Source: JAYZDP01 sp036337765
GTDB taxonomy: Bacteria; Acidobacteriota; Thermoanaerobaculia; Multivoradales; Multivoraceae
Direction: 5' to 3'
DNA length: 53,586 nt
Assembly (NCBI GenBank): GCA_036337765.1
Contig: JAYZDP010000146.1
Coordinates: forward strand, 1-53,586
Positions 25,734-33,452 of the stretch are shown piece by piece. The first letter of the stretch is position 1; each line of letters starts with the position of its first letter. The notes below the pieces were generated by a model that did no database searches, was not told the origin of the DNA, and saw nothing but the letters and a program-made list of their open reading frames with translations. A program made the position numbers and the translations under genes.

Positions 25734-27193
25734 GAGAACGCCCTTTGAGCCAGCTCGAGGACCGGCACCGGGTAGAGACCCAGAACGACGCTCGCGGCTG
25801 CGGTGATGGTCAGCGGCGCCACCATCCATGGCACCTCACGGATCTCCTCGCTGGAGGCTGGCGCCTCTTCGAAGTAGGCCTTGTAGACGATCGGGCCCAG
25901 ATAGGCCGCACTCAGAAGAGAGCTGACCAGAAGTACGCCGAGCAGAATGAAGTTGCCCTCGTCGACGGCGCCGAGGACGAGGTACCACTTGGAGACGAAA
26001 CCACCGGTGAGAGGAATGCCGATAATGCTTAGAGAGGAGATCGCGAACGCCGCCATGGTCCACGGCATGCGTTTGGCCAGTCCCGAGAGCTGACTGATCT
26101 CGGTCTTGCGCGTCGACACGTAGATAGAGCCGGCGCAGAAGAACAGCGTGATCTTCGATACTGCGTGGTTGGTGATGTGGGAGACCCCGCCGAGGACGCC
26201 ACTAGAGTTCAAGAGCGCCGCCCCCAGAACGATGTAGGACAGCTGGCTGACGGTGGAGAAGGCGAGTCTGGCCTTGAGGTTGTCCTGAGCGAGGGCCAGC
26301 ACCGAGGCGACCACGATGGTTACGGAAGCGGCCACGAAGACCAGCTGGTCCGCGCCCAGATCACGCATGGCCTGTGGACCGAAGACGAACAGGATGATGC
26401 GCAGCGTGCAGAAGACGCCGGTCTTGACCACCGCCACTGCGTGCAACAGCGCGCTCACCGGCGTGGGTGCCACCATAGCTGCGGGCAGCCAGCTGTGCAG
26501 CGGCATCACCGCGTTTTTTGCAAAGCCGAAGAGGAAGCAGCCGAAGACCACGAGAATCAGGACAGGCTGCCCAGCGACAGCCGAGGCTGGAAGAATGCCG
26601 CCATCGCGAAACTCGAGAGTGCCAGCGAGGTTGTAAGTCAGGATGATCGCGGCGAGGAGTAGTACCTTGGCGGCTCCCAGTAGATAGATGAGGTACTTGC
26701 GGGCTCCTGCCCTGGCCTCATCGTCTCCGTGGTGACCCACTAACGGGTAGGTCACCAGAGTAAGGGCCTCGTAGAAGAGGAAAAGCGTGAAGAGGTTGGC
26801 GGAGAAGGCCACTCCGATGGTTGCGGCCAGGGCCAGAGCGAAGCAGGCGAAGTAGCGCGTCTGCGAGTGCTCCTCGAGCGAGCGCATGTATCCCACCGAA
26901 TAGAAAGAGGTGAGAATCCACAGGGCAGACGCCCCGGTGCCGAACAAGAGGCCCATGGCGTCCACCCGGAAGGCCAGCTCGATTCCGGGGAGCAGCCGAA
27001 AGAGCACGAGCCCTGGCGCTCCCCCGGCGAGAACCTCGGGCACCATGCTGCCGACCAGACCGAGCAGTACCACACCTGCCCCGACCGACCAGACCTCCCT
27101 CAGATTCGCTCGGCGATCACCCGTGATGCCGATCAGCAACGCCCCGACTGCCGGGGCGAGAACCGCGAGAAGAGGTACGACCGAGCTGCTCAC
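25730..27193 (-). CDS. MrpD-like proton-conducting subunit, first copy
   Basis: 487 residues, about fourteen helices. Motifs: LFLFYEALTLVTYPLV (channel Glu), FGFAKNAVMPLHSWLPAAMVAPTPVSALLHAVAVVKTG (both channel Lys, plus His), AQDNLKARLAFSTVSQLSYIVLG, and GFVSKWYL. It is closer to MrpD/HyfB than to NuoL and has no NuoL-type C-terminal tail. It follows nuoK after 29 bases, from GTG 27193. With the second copy, NuoM and NuoN, this operon codes for four antiporter-like subunits, one more than standard complex I. Whether all four join one complex cannot be told from sequence. Confidence 0.9.
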   Translation of the reverse strand: MSSSVVPLLAVLAPAVGALLIGITGDRRANLREVWSVGAGVVLLGLVGSMVPEVLAGGAPGLVLFRLLPGIELAFRVDAMGLLFGTGASALWILTSFYSVGYMRSLEEHSQTRYFACFALALAATIGVAFSANLFTLFLFYEALTLVTYPLVGHHGDDEARAGARKYLIYLLGAAKVLLLAAIILTYNLAGTLEFRDGGILPASAVAGQPVLILVVFGCFLFGFAKNAVMPLHSWLPAAMVAPTPVSALLHAVAVVKTGVFCTLRIILFVFGPQAMRDLGADQLVFVAASVTIVVASVLALAQDNLKARLAFSTVSQLSYIVLGAALLNSSGVLGGVSHITNHAVSKITLFFCAGSIYVSTRKTEISQLSGLAKRMPWTMAAFAISSLSIIGIPLTGGFVSKWYLVLGAVDEGNFILLGVLLVSSLLSAAYLGPIVYKAYFEEAPASSEEIREVPWMVAPLTITAAASVVLGLYPVPVLELAQRAFS

Positions 27194-27222
27194 TAGTTGA
27201 CCGCGGCCCCGTTAGCGCGAGC

Positions 27223-27528
27223 TCACCACTTGAGCTCCGTCAGTTCATCGACGCCAGCACCGGGTCGGTTTCGGTTCAGTGCGATGATCAACCCTAGGCC
27301 GACCGCCGCTTCCGCGGCAGCAACAGCGATCACGAACAGGGCCAGGATCTGGCCGCGAAGGTCGTCGAGGTGCTGGCTGAAGCCGACCAGACTGAGGTTG
27401 ACGGCATTGAGCATGACCTCGGCCGACACCAGCATCAGGATGATGTTGCGCCGCGCCAGGAAGCCGAACGCACCGATCCCGAAAAGCACGGCGCTCAATG
27501 CCAGCACGGTGCTCATCGGGACGATCAT
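27223..27528 (-). CDS. nuoK: NADH-quinone oxidoreductase subunit K
   Basis: 101 residues with three helices. Both conserved membrane Glu are visible, in MLVSAEVMLNAVNLSLVGF and VIAVAAAEAAVGLGLIIALNR. It forms part of the proton path between the quinone chamber and NuoN. ATG 27528 overlaps the nuoJ stop (ATGA). Normal. Confidence 0.96.
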   Translation of the reverse strand: MIVPMSTVLALSAVLFGIGAFGFLARRNIILMLVSAEVMLNAVNLSLVGFSQHLDDLRGQILALFVIAVAAAEAAVGLGLIIALNRNRPGAGVDELTELKW

Positions 27529-28052
27529 GAGCTGAGCTGTCCCCTCTTGGCGACAACGATGGCACCGACGATCGCTGCCAGCAGCACTAGCGAGGCCATC
27601 TCGAAGGGAAGGGCGTACGGTCCGAACAGCGCCTCTCCCAGTTCGGCGATGGTCCCGATCTGCGAGCGTTCTGCGACTGCGGAAGGGGTGGCGAATCGGC
27701 CGATGTCGGGATCGGGTGTCGGGGCCAATGCCAGCCAGGCCAGCCCTGCGAATGAGACGCCCACCGCGGCGGCGAATGGCCAGTGCCTACCGAAGCGTGG
27801 TCTCGCCTCCTCGTCCGGTAGGTTGAGGAGCATCACAACGAAGAGATAGAAGATCAGGATGGCGCCGGCGTAGACGATGATCTGCACCGCAGCCAGGAAC
27901 TCGGCGTCCAGCAGCAAGAACATGCCCGCCATATGGAGGAAGAGCGCGAGCACCCACAGCATGCTGTGGACCGGATTCTTCCGTGTCACGGCCAGGATCG
28001 CGCTGCCGACGCTGGCGGCAGCCATGTAGGCGAATATGGCCTGCGTAATCAC
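27525..28052 (-). CDS. nuoJ: NADH-quinone oxidoreductase subunit J
   Basis: 175 residues, five helices. Typical stretches are KNPVHSMLWVLALFLHMAG, FLAAVQIIVYAGAILIFYLFVVMLL and LPFEMASLVLLAAIVGAIVVAKR. It is the first gene of the operon, starting at GTG 28052 with no clear ribosome site, which leaves the exact start a little open. The sigma70-type promoter at 28172-28200 lies about 110 bases upstream of this start. NuoJ works beside NuoK and NuoH in coupling quinone reduction to proton movement. Confidence 0.95.
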   Translation of the reverse strand: MITQAIFAYMAAASVGSAILAVTRKNPVHSMLWVLALFLHMAGMFLLLDAEFLAAVQIIVYAGAILIFYLFVVMLLNLPDEEARPRFGRHWPFAAAVGVSFAGLAWLALAPTPDPDIGRFATPSAVAERSQIGTIAELGEALFGPYALPFEMASLVLLAAIVGAIVVAKRGQLSS

Positions 28053-28171
28053 AAATCGTACTACTGGGGCAGCGCGAGGGCCGTTCTGCTGGAAGCCGCA
28101 CCGCCAGAGCCGAGGATTCGCAGGCGAGGTTGCGCCCCTCCTCCCGCCACTAACTGTGCCTTGTGACGCAG

Positions 28172-28200
28172 ACGATAGTGACGCGCCCCCTCGCTGTCAA
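28172..28200 (-). promoter_or_regulatory. Sigma70-type promoter of the complex I operon
   Basis: On the minus strand TTGACA (28195-28200) is followed after exactly 17 bases by TATCGT (28172-28177). The -35 is perfect and the -10 matches four of six. Transcription would start near 28165, giving a leader of about 110 bases before nuoJ. A TTGTGACGC stretch at 28161-28169, at the predicted start, resembles half of a Rex operator, but its second half is not visible. The rest of the 28053-28270 gap shows no gene. Confidence 0.6.
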
Positions 28201-28273
28201 ACGACCTTGGGGACGAGTCCGTGATGCCGCGTCGTGAGATCATCTCGCCGCCAGCCCTGCAACGACCTCGGTG

Positions 28274-28957
28274 ATGACACCGTCGCCCCCCATCTCGCCG
28301 GCCACCCTGAAGCGGCTCTCGGTCTACCTGCGTTTTCTCCGGAAGATGCAGCGAGACGGAGCAGGGATCGTCTCCTCCCTCGAGCTGGCAGACGGGCTTC
28401 ACCTGTCGCCTGCGCAGATCCGGAGAGACCTGGGGCAGCTCGGAGACTTTGGCATCCGCGGCGTCGGCTACCAGATCGATGATCTTGCCGAGCGCATCTA
28501 CCGTCTCTTGGACCTCGACAAGGACCACCCGCTCGTCATTGTGGGAATGGGAGCTCTTGGCAGCGCTCTCGCCGGCTTCATCGACTTCAACGACGATAGT
28601 TTCCACGTCGTCGCCGGGTTCGACATTGATCCTGCGAAGGTGAATCGGATCTGGCGCGGGCTGCCGATTCATGAGGTCAGTGCCCTCGCACCGACCGTCG
28701 AGGAGATCGGAGCCAAAATCGCGGTCCTGACCGTCCCACCCGAGGCGGCTGTCGAGTGTTACGAGGCCTTGGCCGCTGCAGGAATCCGCGCGGTCCTCAA
28801 CTTCGTGCCGGTGACTCTTCCCGAGCGCGAGACCGTCGAGCTCAAGAATGTCGATCTCCGAACCTATCTAGAGGAGACCGCGTTCCTCCTGCGCTCGGTG
28901 GAGGACCCGGAAGGCGGGGAGTTGGTAGAGCCGAAGGGAATCGACACAGAGCGCTGA
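28274..28957 (+). CDS. rex: Redox-sensing transcriptional repressor Rex
   Basis: 227 residues. The N-terminal winged helix is VYLRFLRKMQ, then SSLELADGLHLSPAQIRRDLGQLGDFGIRGVGY, the DNA-binding part that is highly conserved in Rex. The Rossmann domain begins LVIVGMGALGSALAGF, with Ala at the Asn of the common GxGNLG, followed by VVAGFDIDPAKVNR and VLTVPPEAA. The C-terminal swapped helix is LRTYLEETAFLLRS. Rex senses the NADH/NAD+ ratio and represses respiratory genes when NADH is high. It is divergent from the complex I operon, an obvious target (inference). ATG 28274 is chosen; GTG at 28271 is directly before it and no ribosome site is clear. Confidence 0.93.
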   Translation: MTPSPPISPATLKRLSVYLRFLRKMQRDGAGIVSSLELADGLHLSPAQIRRDLGQLGDFGIRGVGYQIDDLAERIYRLLDLDKDHPLVIVGMGALGSALAGFIDFNDDSFHVVAGFDIDPAKVNRIWRGLPIHEVSALAPTVEEIGAKIAVLTVPPEAAVECYEALAAAGIRAVLNFVPVTLPERETVELKNVDLRTYLEETAFLLRSVEDPEGGELVEPKGIDTER

Positions 28958-28969
28958 CGAAGTCAGCGC
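28951..28969 (+). terminator. Perfect hairpin at the end of rex
   Basis: GCGCTGAC (28951-28958) pairs perfectly with GTCAGCGC (28962-28969) around GAA. The stem covers the rex stop codon. No T run follows. It lies between rex and the convergent dioxygenase and probably acts as terminator or mRNA end protection. Confidence 0.5.
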
Positions 28970-29014
28970 CCCGAAGATCCTCGATCAGGAGATCGTGCTC
29001 GATCCCTAGATCCG

Positions 29015-29815
29015 CTAGAGGTAGGGCCTGTCGCCCTTCACTGTGACCCTGATGCCGCTGCGAGTTTCGGGGTAGTAGTCCCAGATCGCCAGGTGCTGTG
29101 TGCAGCGGTTGTCCCACATCGCGATCGAGTTCGCCTGCCATTGGAAGCGGCACTGAAAGGCGGGATTTTGCACGTGCTCGAAGAGGAAGTCGAGGATGGC
29201 GCGGCTCTCGCCGCGCTCAAGGCCGTGGATGCGCTTGGTGAAGCCACGGTTGACGTAGAGAGTCTTGCGCCCGGTGACCGGGTGCGTGCGGATCACAGGG
29301 TGGGTCGCCCTCGGTGACTCCCGTTGCGGCTGATGGTCGCCGTAGTAGCCGGTGTAGTCGGCGGCGTGCAGAGCCGTGAGCGGCTCGAGAAACGACTTCA
29401 TTTGCTCCGACAGTCCGTCATAGGCGGCGTACATGCTCGACCACAGCGTGTCGCCACCCTCGGCGGGGACCTCGTGCAGTCGGAGGATCGACGCCATCGG
29501 CGGCTCCTCGTCGGCCGAAACGTCCGAGTGCCAGCCCGAGCCGTTGTTGCGAAACGAGTCCTTGTCGGTGTGGATCACCATCAACGCTGGGTCGTCGTGC
29601 GCAAACGGGGCGGCCGGGTGGATGTGCAGCTCGCCGAAGCGCCGGCCGAATGCCAGGTGTTGGGTGGGGCTCAGCTCCTGGTCGCGGAAGAAGAGCACCA
29701 GGTGGCTCATCCAGGCCTCGTGAATCGCTTCGAAGAGGGAGTCGTCGACTCCAGCGGCGAGGTCGACGCCACGGACCTCGGCTCCAATCGTGGGTGTGAG
29801 GGGGACGACTTCCAT
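29015..29815 (-). CDS. TauD/TfdA-family Fe(II)/2-oxoglutarate dioxygenase
   Basis: 266 residues from ATG 29815, with GAGGGAG upstream. The family start is EVVPLTPTIGAEVRGVDL, then LFFRDQELSPTQHLAFGRRFG. Iron ligands are His and Asp in GWHSDVSADEEPP and the distal His in NRCTQHLAIWDY; ARG in TRSGIRVTV binds 2-oxoglutarate. HPVIRTHPVTGRKTLYVN is also typical. It hydroxylates an unknown substrate in the cytoplasm. Taurine is only one of several substrates known for the family, and no taurine or sulfonate transport genes are nearby. Convergent with rex. Confidence 0.88.
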   Translation of the reverse strand: MEVVPLTPTIGAEVRGVDLAAGVDDSLFEAIHEAWMSHLVLFFRDQELSPTQHLAFGRRFGELHIHPAAPFAHDDPALMVIHTDKDSFRNNGSGWHSDVSADEEPPMASILRLHEVPAEGGDTLWSSMYAAYDGLSEQMKSFLEPLTALHAADYTGYYGDHQPQRESPRATHPVIRTHPVTGRKTLYVNRGFTKRIHGLERGESRAILDFLFEHVQNPAFQCRFQWQANSIAMWDNRCTQHLAIWDYYPETRSGIRVTVKGDRPYL

Positions 29816-29862
29816 TGCAGCTCGCTCCCTCGGACCGTAGCACCGCTGGCCATCGGGGCGGC

Positions 29863-29871
29863 TGCTATGCT
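29863..29871 (+). promoter_or_regulatory. Candidate extended -10 promoter
   Basis: TGCTATGCT fits an extended -10 (TGnTATnnT) about 40 bases before the ATG at 29910. No good -35 is seen, as is common with extended -10 elements. It would drive the two tandem secreted-protein genes. Confidence 0.35.
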
Positions 29872-29909
29872 GTCGGTTGGCCAACACGCCCTCTGATGGA
29901 GGAATGCCC

Positions 29910-30983
29910 ATGATCCTCGAACGCTTCCGACGCTACCTGCCGTCGGCCATCGCCGTAGCTATCGCCATCGTGCTTCCCGTTGCACTCTTTGCCGCTGGCG
30001 ACATCCCGAGAACGGCGTCCGGTCACCCCGACCTGAGCGGTACGTACAACGCCGCCACCCTGACGCCGCTATCGCGCCCTGCCGAGTTCGGAGAGAACCT
30101 CTACCTCACGCCAGACGAGGCAGAGAAACTGGCGGCCGCGGAGCGCGACCGCAACGCAGAGGCTTCGTCGGCGAGCGATCCGAACCGAGAAGCGCCGCCG
30201 GAAGGAGGCGACGGCTCACCGGGTCCGGCGGGCAATGTCGGTGGCTACAACAACTTCTGGATCGATCGTGGCGATGACGTGTTCACGGTCGATGGCAAGT
30301 TCCGCACGTCTATCATCATCGATCCGTCGAACGGGCAGATGCCGAAGATGACCACAGAGGGCCAGGCGCGCCAGGCGAAATTCCTCCAGACCTTTTTCCG
30401 CCAGAACAAGGGCACCGCCTGGTGGGTGGAGAAGGATGCCGGCGCGGCAGGTCCCTATGACGACATGGAGCAGCGCGACAACTACGAGCGCTGCATCCTC
30501 GGCTTCACTGGCGCGGCCCCAACCATTCCCAGCCTCTACAACAACTACAAGGCGATCGTGCAGACCGACGACCACGTGATGATCCTCATTGAGATGGTGC
30601 ACGACGCGCGCATCGTGCGGATGAGTTCGGAGCACCCGGGTCCGGAGGTCAAGAAGTGGCTGGGCGACTCGATCGGCTGGTGGGAGGGCGACACGCTGGT
30701 CGTCGACACCACGAACTTCCACCCGAAGGCGGCCGGTTTCATGGGCGGCACTGAGAACGCCCACGTCGTGGAGCGCTTCACGCGGCAGGAAGACGGCAAC
30801 GTGCTATACAACTTCACCATCAAAGACGACTCGTACTGGGAGGGCGCCTGGACCGGCGAATACGTCTGGCGCGCCTCCGCTGAGAAGGTCTATGAGTACG
30901 CCTGTCACGAAGGCAATTACGCACTGGGCAACATCATGCGCGGTGCACGGCTTCTCGAGGAAGAAGCTCTGGCGGCCAAGTAG
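29910..30983 (+). CDS. Secreted protein of the 'PDLxGxW/Y' family, copy 2
   Basis: 357 residues. ATG 29910 is chosen because GGAGGA (29898-29903) is six bases before it; the ATG at 29904 directly touches the ribosome site. Signal peptide about residues 1-30, then TASGHPDLSGTYNAATLTPL, SDPNREAPPEGGDGSPGPAG, KFRTSIIIDPSNGQMPKM, ERCILGFTGAAPTIPSLYNN, ILIEMVHDARIVRM, KKWLGDSIGWWEGDTLVVDT and YEYACHEGNYALGNIMRGAR. The function of the family is not established. It is directly followed by its paralogue after 25 bases and the two should be co-transcribed. The Asp/Glu/Gly-rich segment PPEGGDGSPG is shared only by these two copies. Confidence 0.8.
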   Translation: MILERFRRYLPSAIAVAIAIVLPVALFAAGDIPRTASGHPDLSGTYNAATLTPLSRPAEFGENLYLTPDEAEKLAAAERDRNAEASSASDPNREAPPEGGDGSPGPAGNVGGYNNFWIDRGDDVFTVDGKFRTSIIIDPSNGQMPKMTTEGQARQAKFLQTFFRQNKGTAWWVEKDAGAAGPYDDMEQRDNYERCILGFTGAAPTIPSLYNNYKAIVQTDDHVMILIEMVHDARIVRMSSEHPGPEVKKWLGDSIGWWEGDTLVVDTTNFHPKAAGFMGGTENAHVVERFTRQEDGNVLYNFTIKDDSYWEGAWTGEYVWRASAEKVYEYACHEGNYALGNIMRGARLLEEEALAAK

Positions 30984-31008
30984 GCCCGCCAAAGAAGGAG
31001 AAATCGTC

Positions 31009-32070
31009 ATGCGCAAGCTCGGCATCGTTCTGATGGTCACGGGTCTGGTTCTGACCCTGGTTCCCGCGGCCTTGGCCGCCGAGGCCGACATCGCCCGCAC
31101 CGCCTCGGGCCGGCCCAACCTGACCGGCACCTACGACGCGGCGACGCTGACGCCGCTCGTGCGCCCAAAGGAGTACGGCGACAACCTCGAATTGACGCGC
31201 GAACAGGCCGAAGAGATCGCCGCCGAGGAGGCGGAGCGCATCGAGGCTCGCTCGCTCGCCAGCGACCCGGACCGTGAGGCACCGCCCGAGGGTGGCGACG
31301 GCTCCCCCGGTGCGGCTGGCAACGTCGGCGGCTACAACACCTTCTGGATCGATCGTGGCTCCGACGCGTTCAACGTCGACGGCAAGTTCCGCACTTCGAT
31401 CATCATCGATCCTCCCAATGGGCAGATGCCGGAGCTGACCGAGCAGGCGCGCGAGGCGCGTGCGGCGCGCTTCCGGGGCTTTCGGCGCTCGAACGACGGT
31501 ACCGCCTACTGGATCACCGAGAACGGTCCCGACGCTCCGGGCCCGTACGACGACATCGAGACACGATCTACCGCCGAGCGCTGCATACTCGGGTTCACCG
31601 GTGCGGCTCCAACCTTTCCGAGCCTCTACAACAACTACAAGTCGATTGTGCAGACCGAAGACCACGTGATGATCCTCATCGAGATGGTCCACGACGCGCG
31701 AATCGTGCGTATGAACTCGGAGCATCCCGGTCCGGAGGTCAAGAAGTGGCTGGGCGACTCGATCGGGTGGTGGGAGGGCGACACGCTCGTCGTTGACACC
31801 ACGAACTTCCACCCCAAGTCGCGCATGCGTGGCGGCGGCCCGAACTCGCGTGTGGTCGAGCGTTTTACCAAGCTCGACAACGGCGACGTGCTCTACAACT
31901 TCACGCTCGAAGACTCTGAGACTTGGGAGACATCGTGGACCGGCGAGTACGTCTGGCGCACGACACCGGACAAGGTCTACGAGTACGCCTGCCACGAAGG
32001 CAACTACGCGATGGGCAACATCATGCGCGGCGCACGGATGCTCGAGGAGGACGCCCTGGCCGCGAAGTAG
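31009..32070 (+). CDS. Secreted protein of the 'PDLxGxW/Y' family, copy 3
   Basis: 353 residues, with AAGGAG eight bases before ATG 31009 and a signal peptide ending near AALAAEA. The order of motifs is identical to copy 2 (GRPNLTGTYDAATLTPLVRP, PPEGGDGSPGAAG, ERCILGFTGAAPTFPSLYNN, YEYACHEGNYAMGNIMRGAR). About two thirds of residues look identical. A DNA block in the second half (31664-31820 against 30584-30740) is far more similar than the N-terminal parts, which suggests a fairly recent duplication or gene conversion. Periplasmic or surface location is likely. Function unknown. Confidence 0.8.
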   Translation: MRKLGIVLMVTGLVLTLVPAALAAEADIARTASGRPNLTGTYDAATLTPLVRPKEYGDNLELTREQAEEIAAEEAERIEARSLASDPDREAPPEGGDGSPGAAGNVGGYNTFWIDRGSDAFNVDGKFRTSIIIDPPNGQMPELTEQAREARAARFRGFRRSNDGTAYWITENGPDAPGPYDDIETRSTAERCILGFTGAAPTFPSLYNNYKSIVQTEDHVMILIEMVHDARIVRMNSEHPGPEVKKWLGDSIGWWEGDTLVVDTTNFHPKSRMRGGGPNSRVVERFTKLDNGDVLYNFTLEDSETWETSWTGEYVWRTTPDKVYEYACHEGNYAMGNIMRGARMLEEDALAAK

Positions 32071-32071
32071 C

Positions 32072-32238
32072 GTGCGTGTACGGCCCCTTCTGGCCGCAAC
32101 TGTCGCCGCGCCATCGCGACGGACGAAGAGATTCAGCTCGTATTGCTCCAGCACACCGCCGGGAATCGCTTCTTGCGATTCGAGGTGGTCAGTTCGGAAG
32201 AGCTCGGCCGCGGCTATCTACGTGGCTCTGTTTCGTAG
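32072..32238 (+). pseudogene. Possible remnant of a secreted protein gene
   Basis: GTG 32072 opens a signal-peptide-like start (MRVRPLLAATVAAP). In another frame the DNA then reads DEEIQLVLLQHTAGNRFLRF and ends EELGRGYLRGSVS at a stop (32236-32238) inside the 3' end of the convergent gene. This looks like two ends of a broken gene, but no family is recognised and it may be chance. Confidence 0.25.
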
Positions 32239-33452
32239 TACTCAAGGAAGCCGATCATCATTTCGTCGTCGGTCTGTTGGCCCCAGGAGACGGTGACGTT
32301 TGGATCCGGGTTGTCGGGGTTCGCCGCTGAGTTGTCCCAGGTGCCGGTGACCTCGAGTCGTGTGCCGGCCGGGATCTCCTTGGGCTCTGCGAGCACGTAG
32401 CGCGTCTGCCAGTTGAAGTCGTAGCGCGGCACGTCGAGCAGAACTTCTAGTGTGCCGTCGGGATAGAAGGCCCGGTACTGGAAGCTCTTGCCGCGTAGGT
32501 GCATGTGCGGGCGCATGGAGAGCAGCACACTCGGGGCGCTGAAGGTAAAGTCCGCCGACAGCGACTTTTCCTCGATGCCGGGCGGAATGTGAATGAAAGG
32601 GCTCGAGGCGATTCCTGTGAGGACCTCGTGGCGCGGCGGGCCATCGGCGACAACGAGGCCGAGTCGCGATCGGTCCGTCTCGACCTCGCCCGTTGGTGTG
32701 TAGTGCATCTGGAAGTAGATCCTCGACCCCGCCGGGATGAGGCGCGCCAGCCCATCGGGCAGAACCAGTGGCTCGTCGCCCGGCACGTAGCCCCCGAGGC
32801 TGCCCTGCACGCGGCTCTCCTGGCCTTCGCTCGCCAGACGCCGTCGCGTCAGTGGGTCCTCTATCAGGTATCCGACGATGATGTGGTGCACGACGTCGCG
32901 GTTGCCTGGCAGCGACTCGGCAGCCCGGACCCAGACGTCCTCGTCAAAGCCGGGATCCACGATGTAGTCGTGGTACGGCAGCTCCCCAGTCGGCGGGATG
33001 GTGACCTCTTCGGGCAACTCGATGACAATGTCCGGCTCACCGTTTTGCCAGCCACTCGGATAGTCGGGGGGTGCGGGGGCCGCGGCCGGGGCCCCCTCCG
33101 GCGCGCCTTCCGCGACCCATTGCAACAGGGTCTGTCTGTCTCGAACGCCGAGTCGCCGGTCGTTGGCGAAAACGCCGCTGGGTGCGTCCGCGTGCCAGGG
33201 CGGCATCGTCTCGGCATTGACCTCTTTCGCGATGCCGCGTGCCCAGGGCCTCGCCTGGCCGTATGTCGCCAGGCTCATGGGTGCCGACCCGCCTTCGTGG
33301 TGGCACTCGGTGCAGCGAGCGTGCACGATTGTCCCCACCCCGTTCGACCAGGTAGGGGTTTGTGCGGAGGCGCTACCGGCCGCGATGAGAAGAGCCGGGA
33401 GGGCGAAGAGAAGCCCCTCGCGAAGAGGCCCTACTCGTTCGTTAGACGCCAC
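32214..33452 (-). CDS. Cytochrome c-fused PHM/DBM-type copper monooxygenase
   Basis: 412 residues. Signal peptide 1-31 (cleavage after ASAQ). A single heme c site CTECH (Cys47, Cys50, His51) lies in a small cytochrome domain to about residue 120 (MPPWHAD is its axial Met region). Then comes a two-part copper monooxygenase fold: YHDYIVDPGF, RDVVHHIIVGYL (CuM/CuH His pair), FQMHYTPTG, RPHMHLRGKSFQYRAFYPDG (HxH) and EMMIGFLEYY (Met ligand). Related peptidylglycine and dopamine monooxygenases hydroxylate carbon using ascorbate; here the fused heme probably supplies electrons (inference). Proteins of this design are frequent in Acidobacteria and Planctomycetes. ATG 33452 lies 22 bases inside the end of the upstream PQQ-like gene. 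Confidence 0.85.
   Translation of the reverse strand: MASNERVGPLREGLLFALPALLIAAGSASAQTPTWSNGVGTIVHARCTECHHEGGSAPMSLATYGQARPWARGIAKEVNAETMPPWHADAPSGVFANDRRLGVRDRQTLLQWVAEGAPEGAPAAAPAPPDYPSGWQNGEPDIVIELPEEVTIPPTGELPYHDYIVDPGFDEDVWVRAAESLPGNRDVVHHIIVGYLIEDPLTRRRLASEGQESRVQGSLGGYVPGDEPLVLPDGLARLIPAGSRIYFQMHYTPTGEVETDRSRLGLVVADGPPRHEVLTGIASSPFIHIPPGIEEKSLSADFTFSAPSVLLSMRPHMHLRGKSFQYRAFYPDGTLEVLLDVPRYDFNWQTRYVLAEPKEIPAGTRLEVTGTWDNSAANPDNPDPNVTVSWGQQTDDEMMIGFLEYYETEPRR

Noticed and set aside
28161..28185. Rex operator at the nuo promoter
   Set aside because: Only one half-site-like TTGTGA is present; no inverted TCACAA follows at the right distance, so it is mentioned but not annotated as an operator.
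28958..29014. A short frame after rex reading SAPKILDQEIVLDP
   Set aside because: It is only about 16 codons long, lies between convergent genes and partly inside a hairpin; coding cannot be supported.
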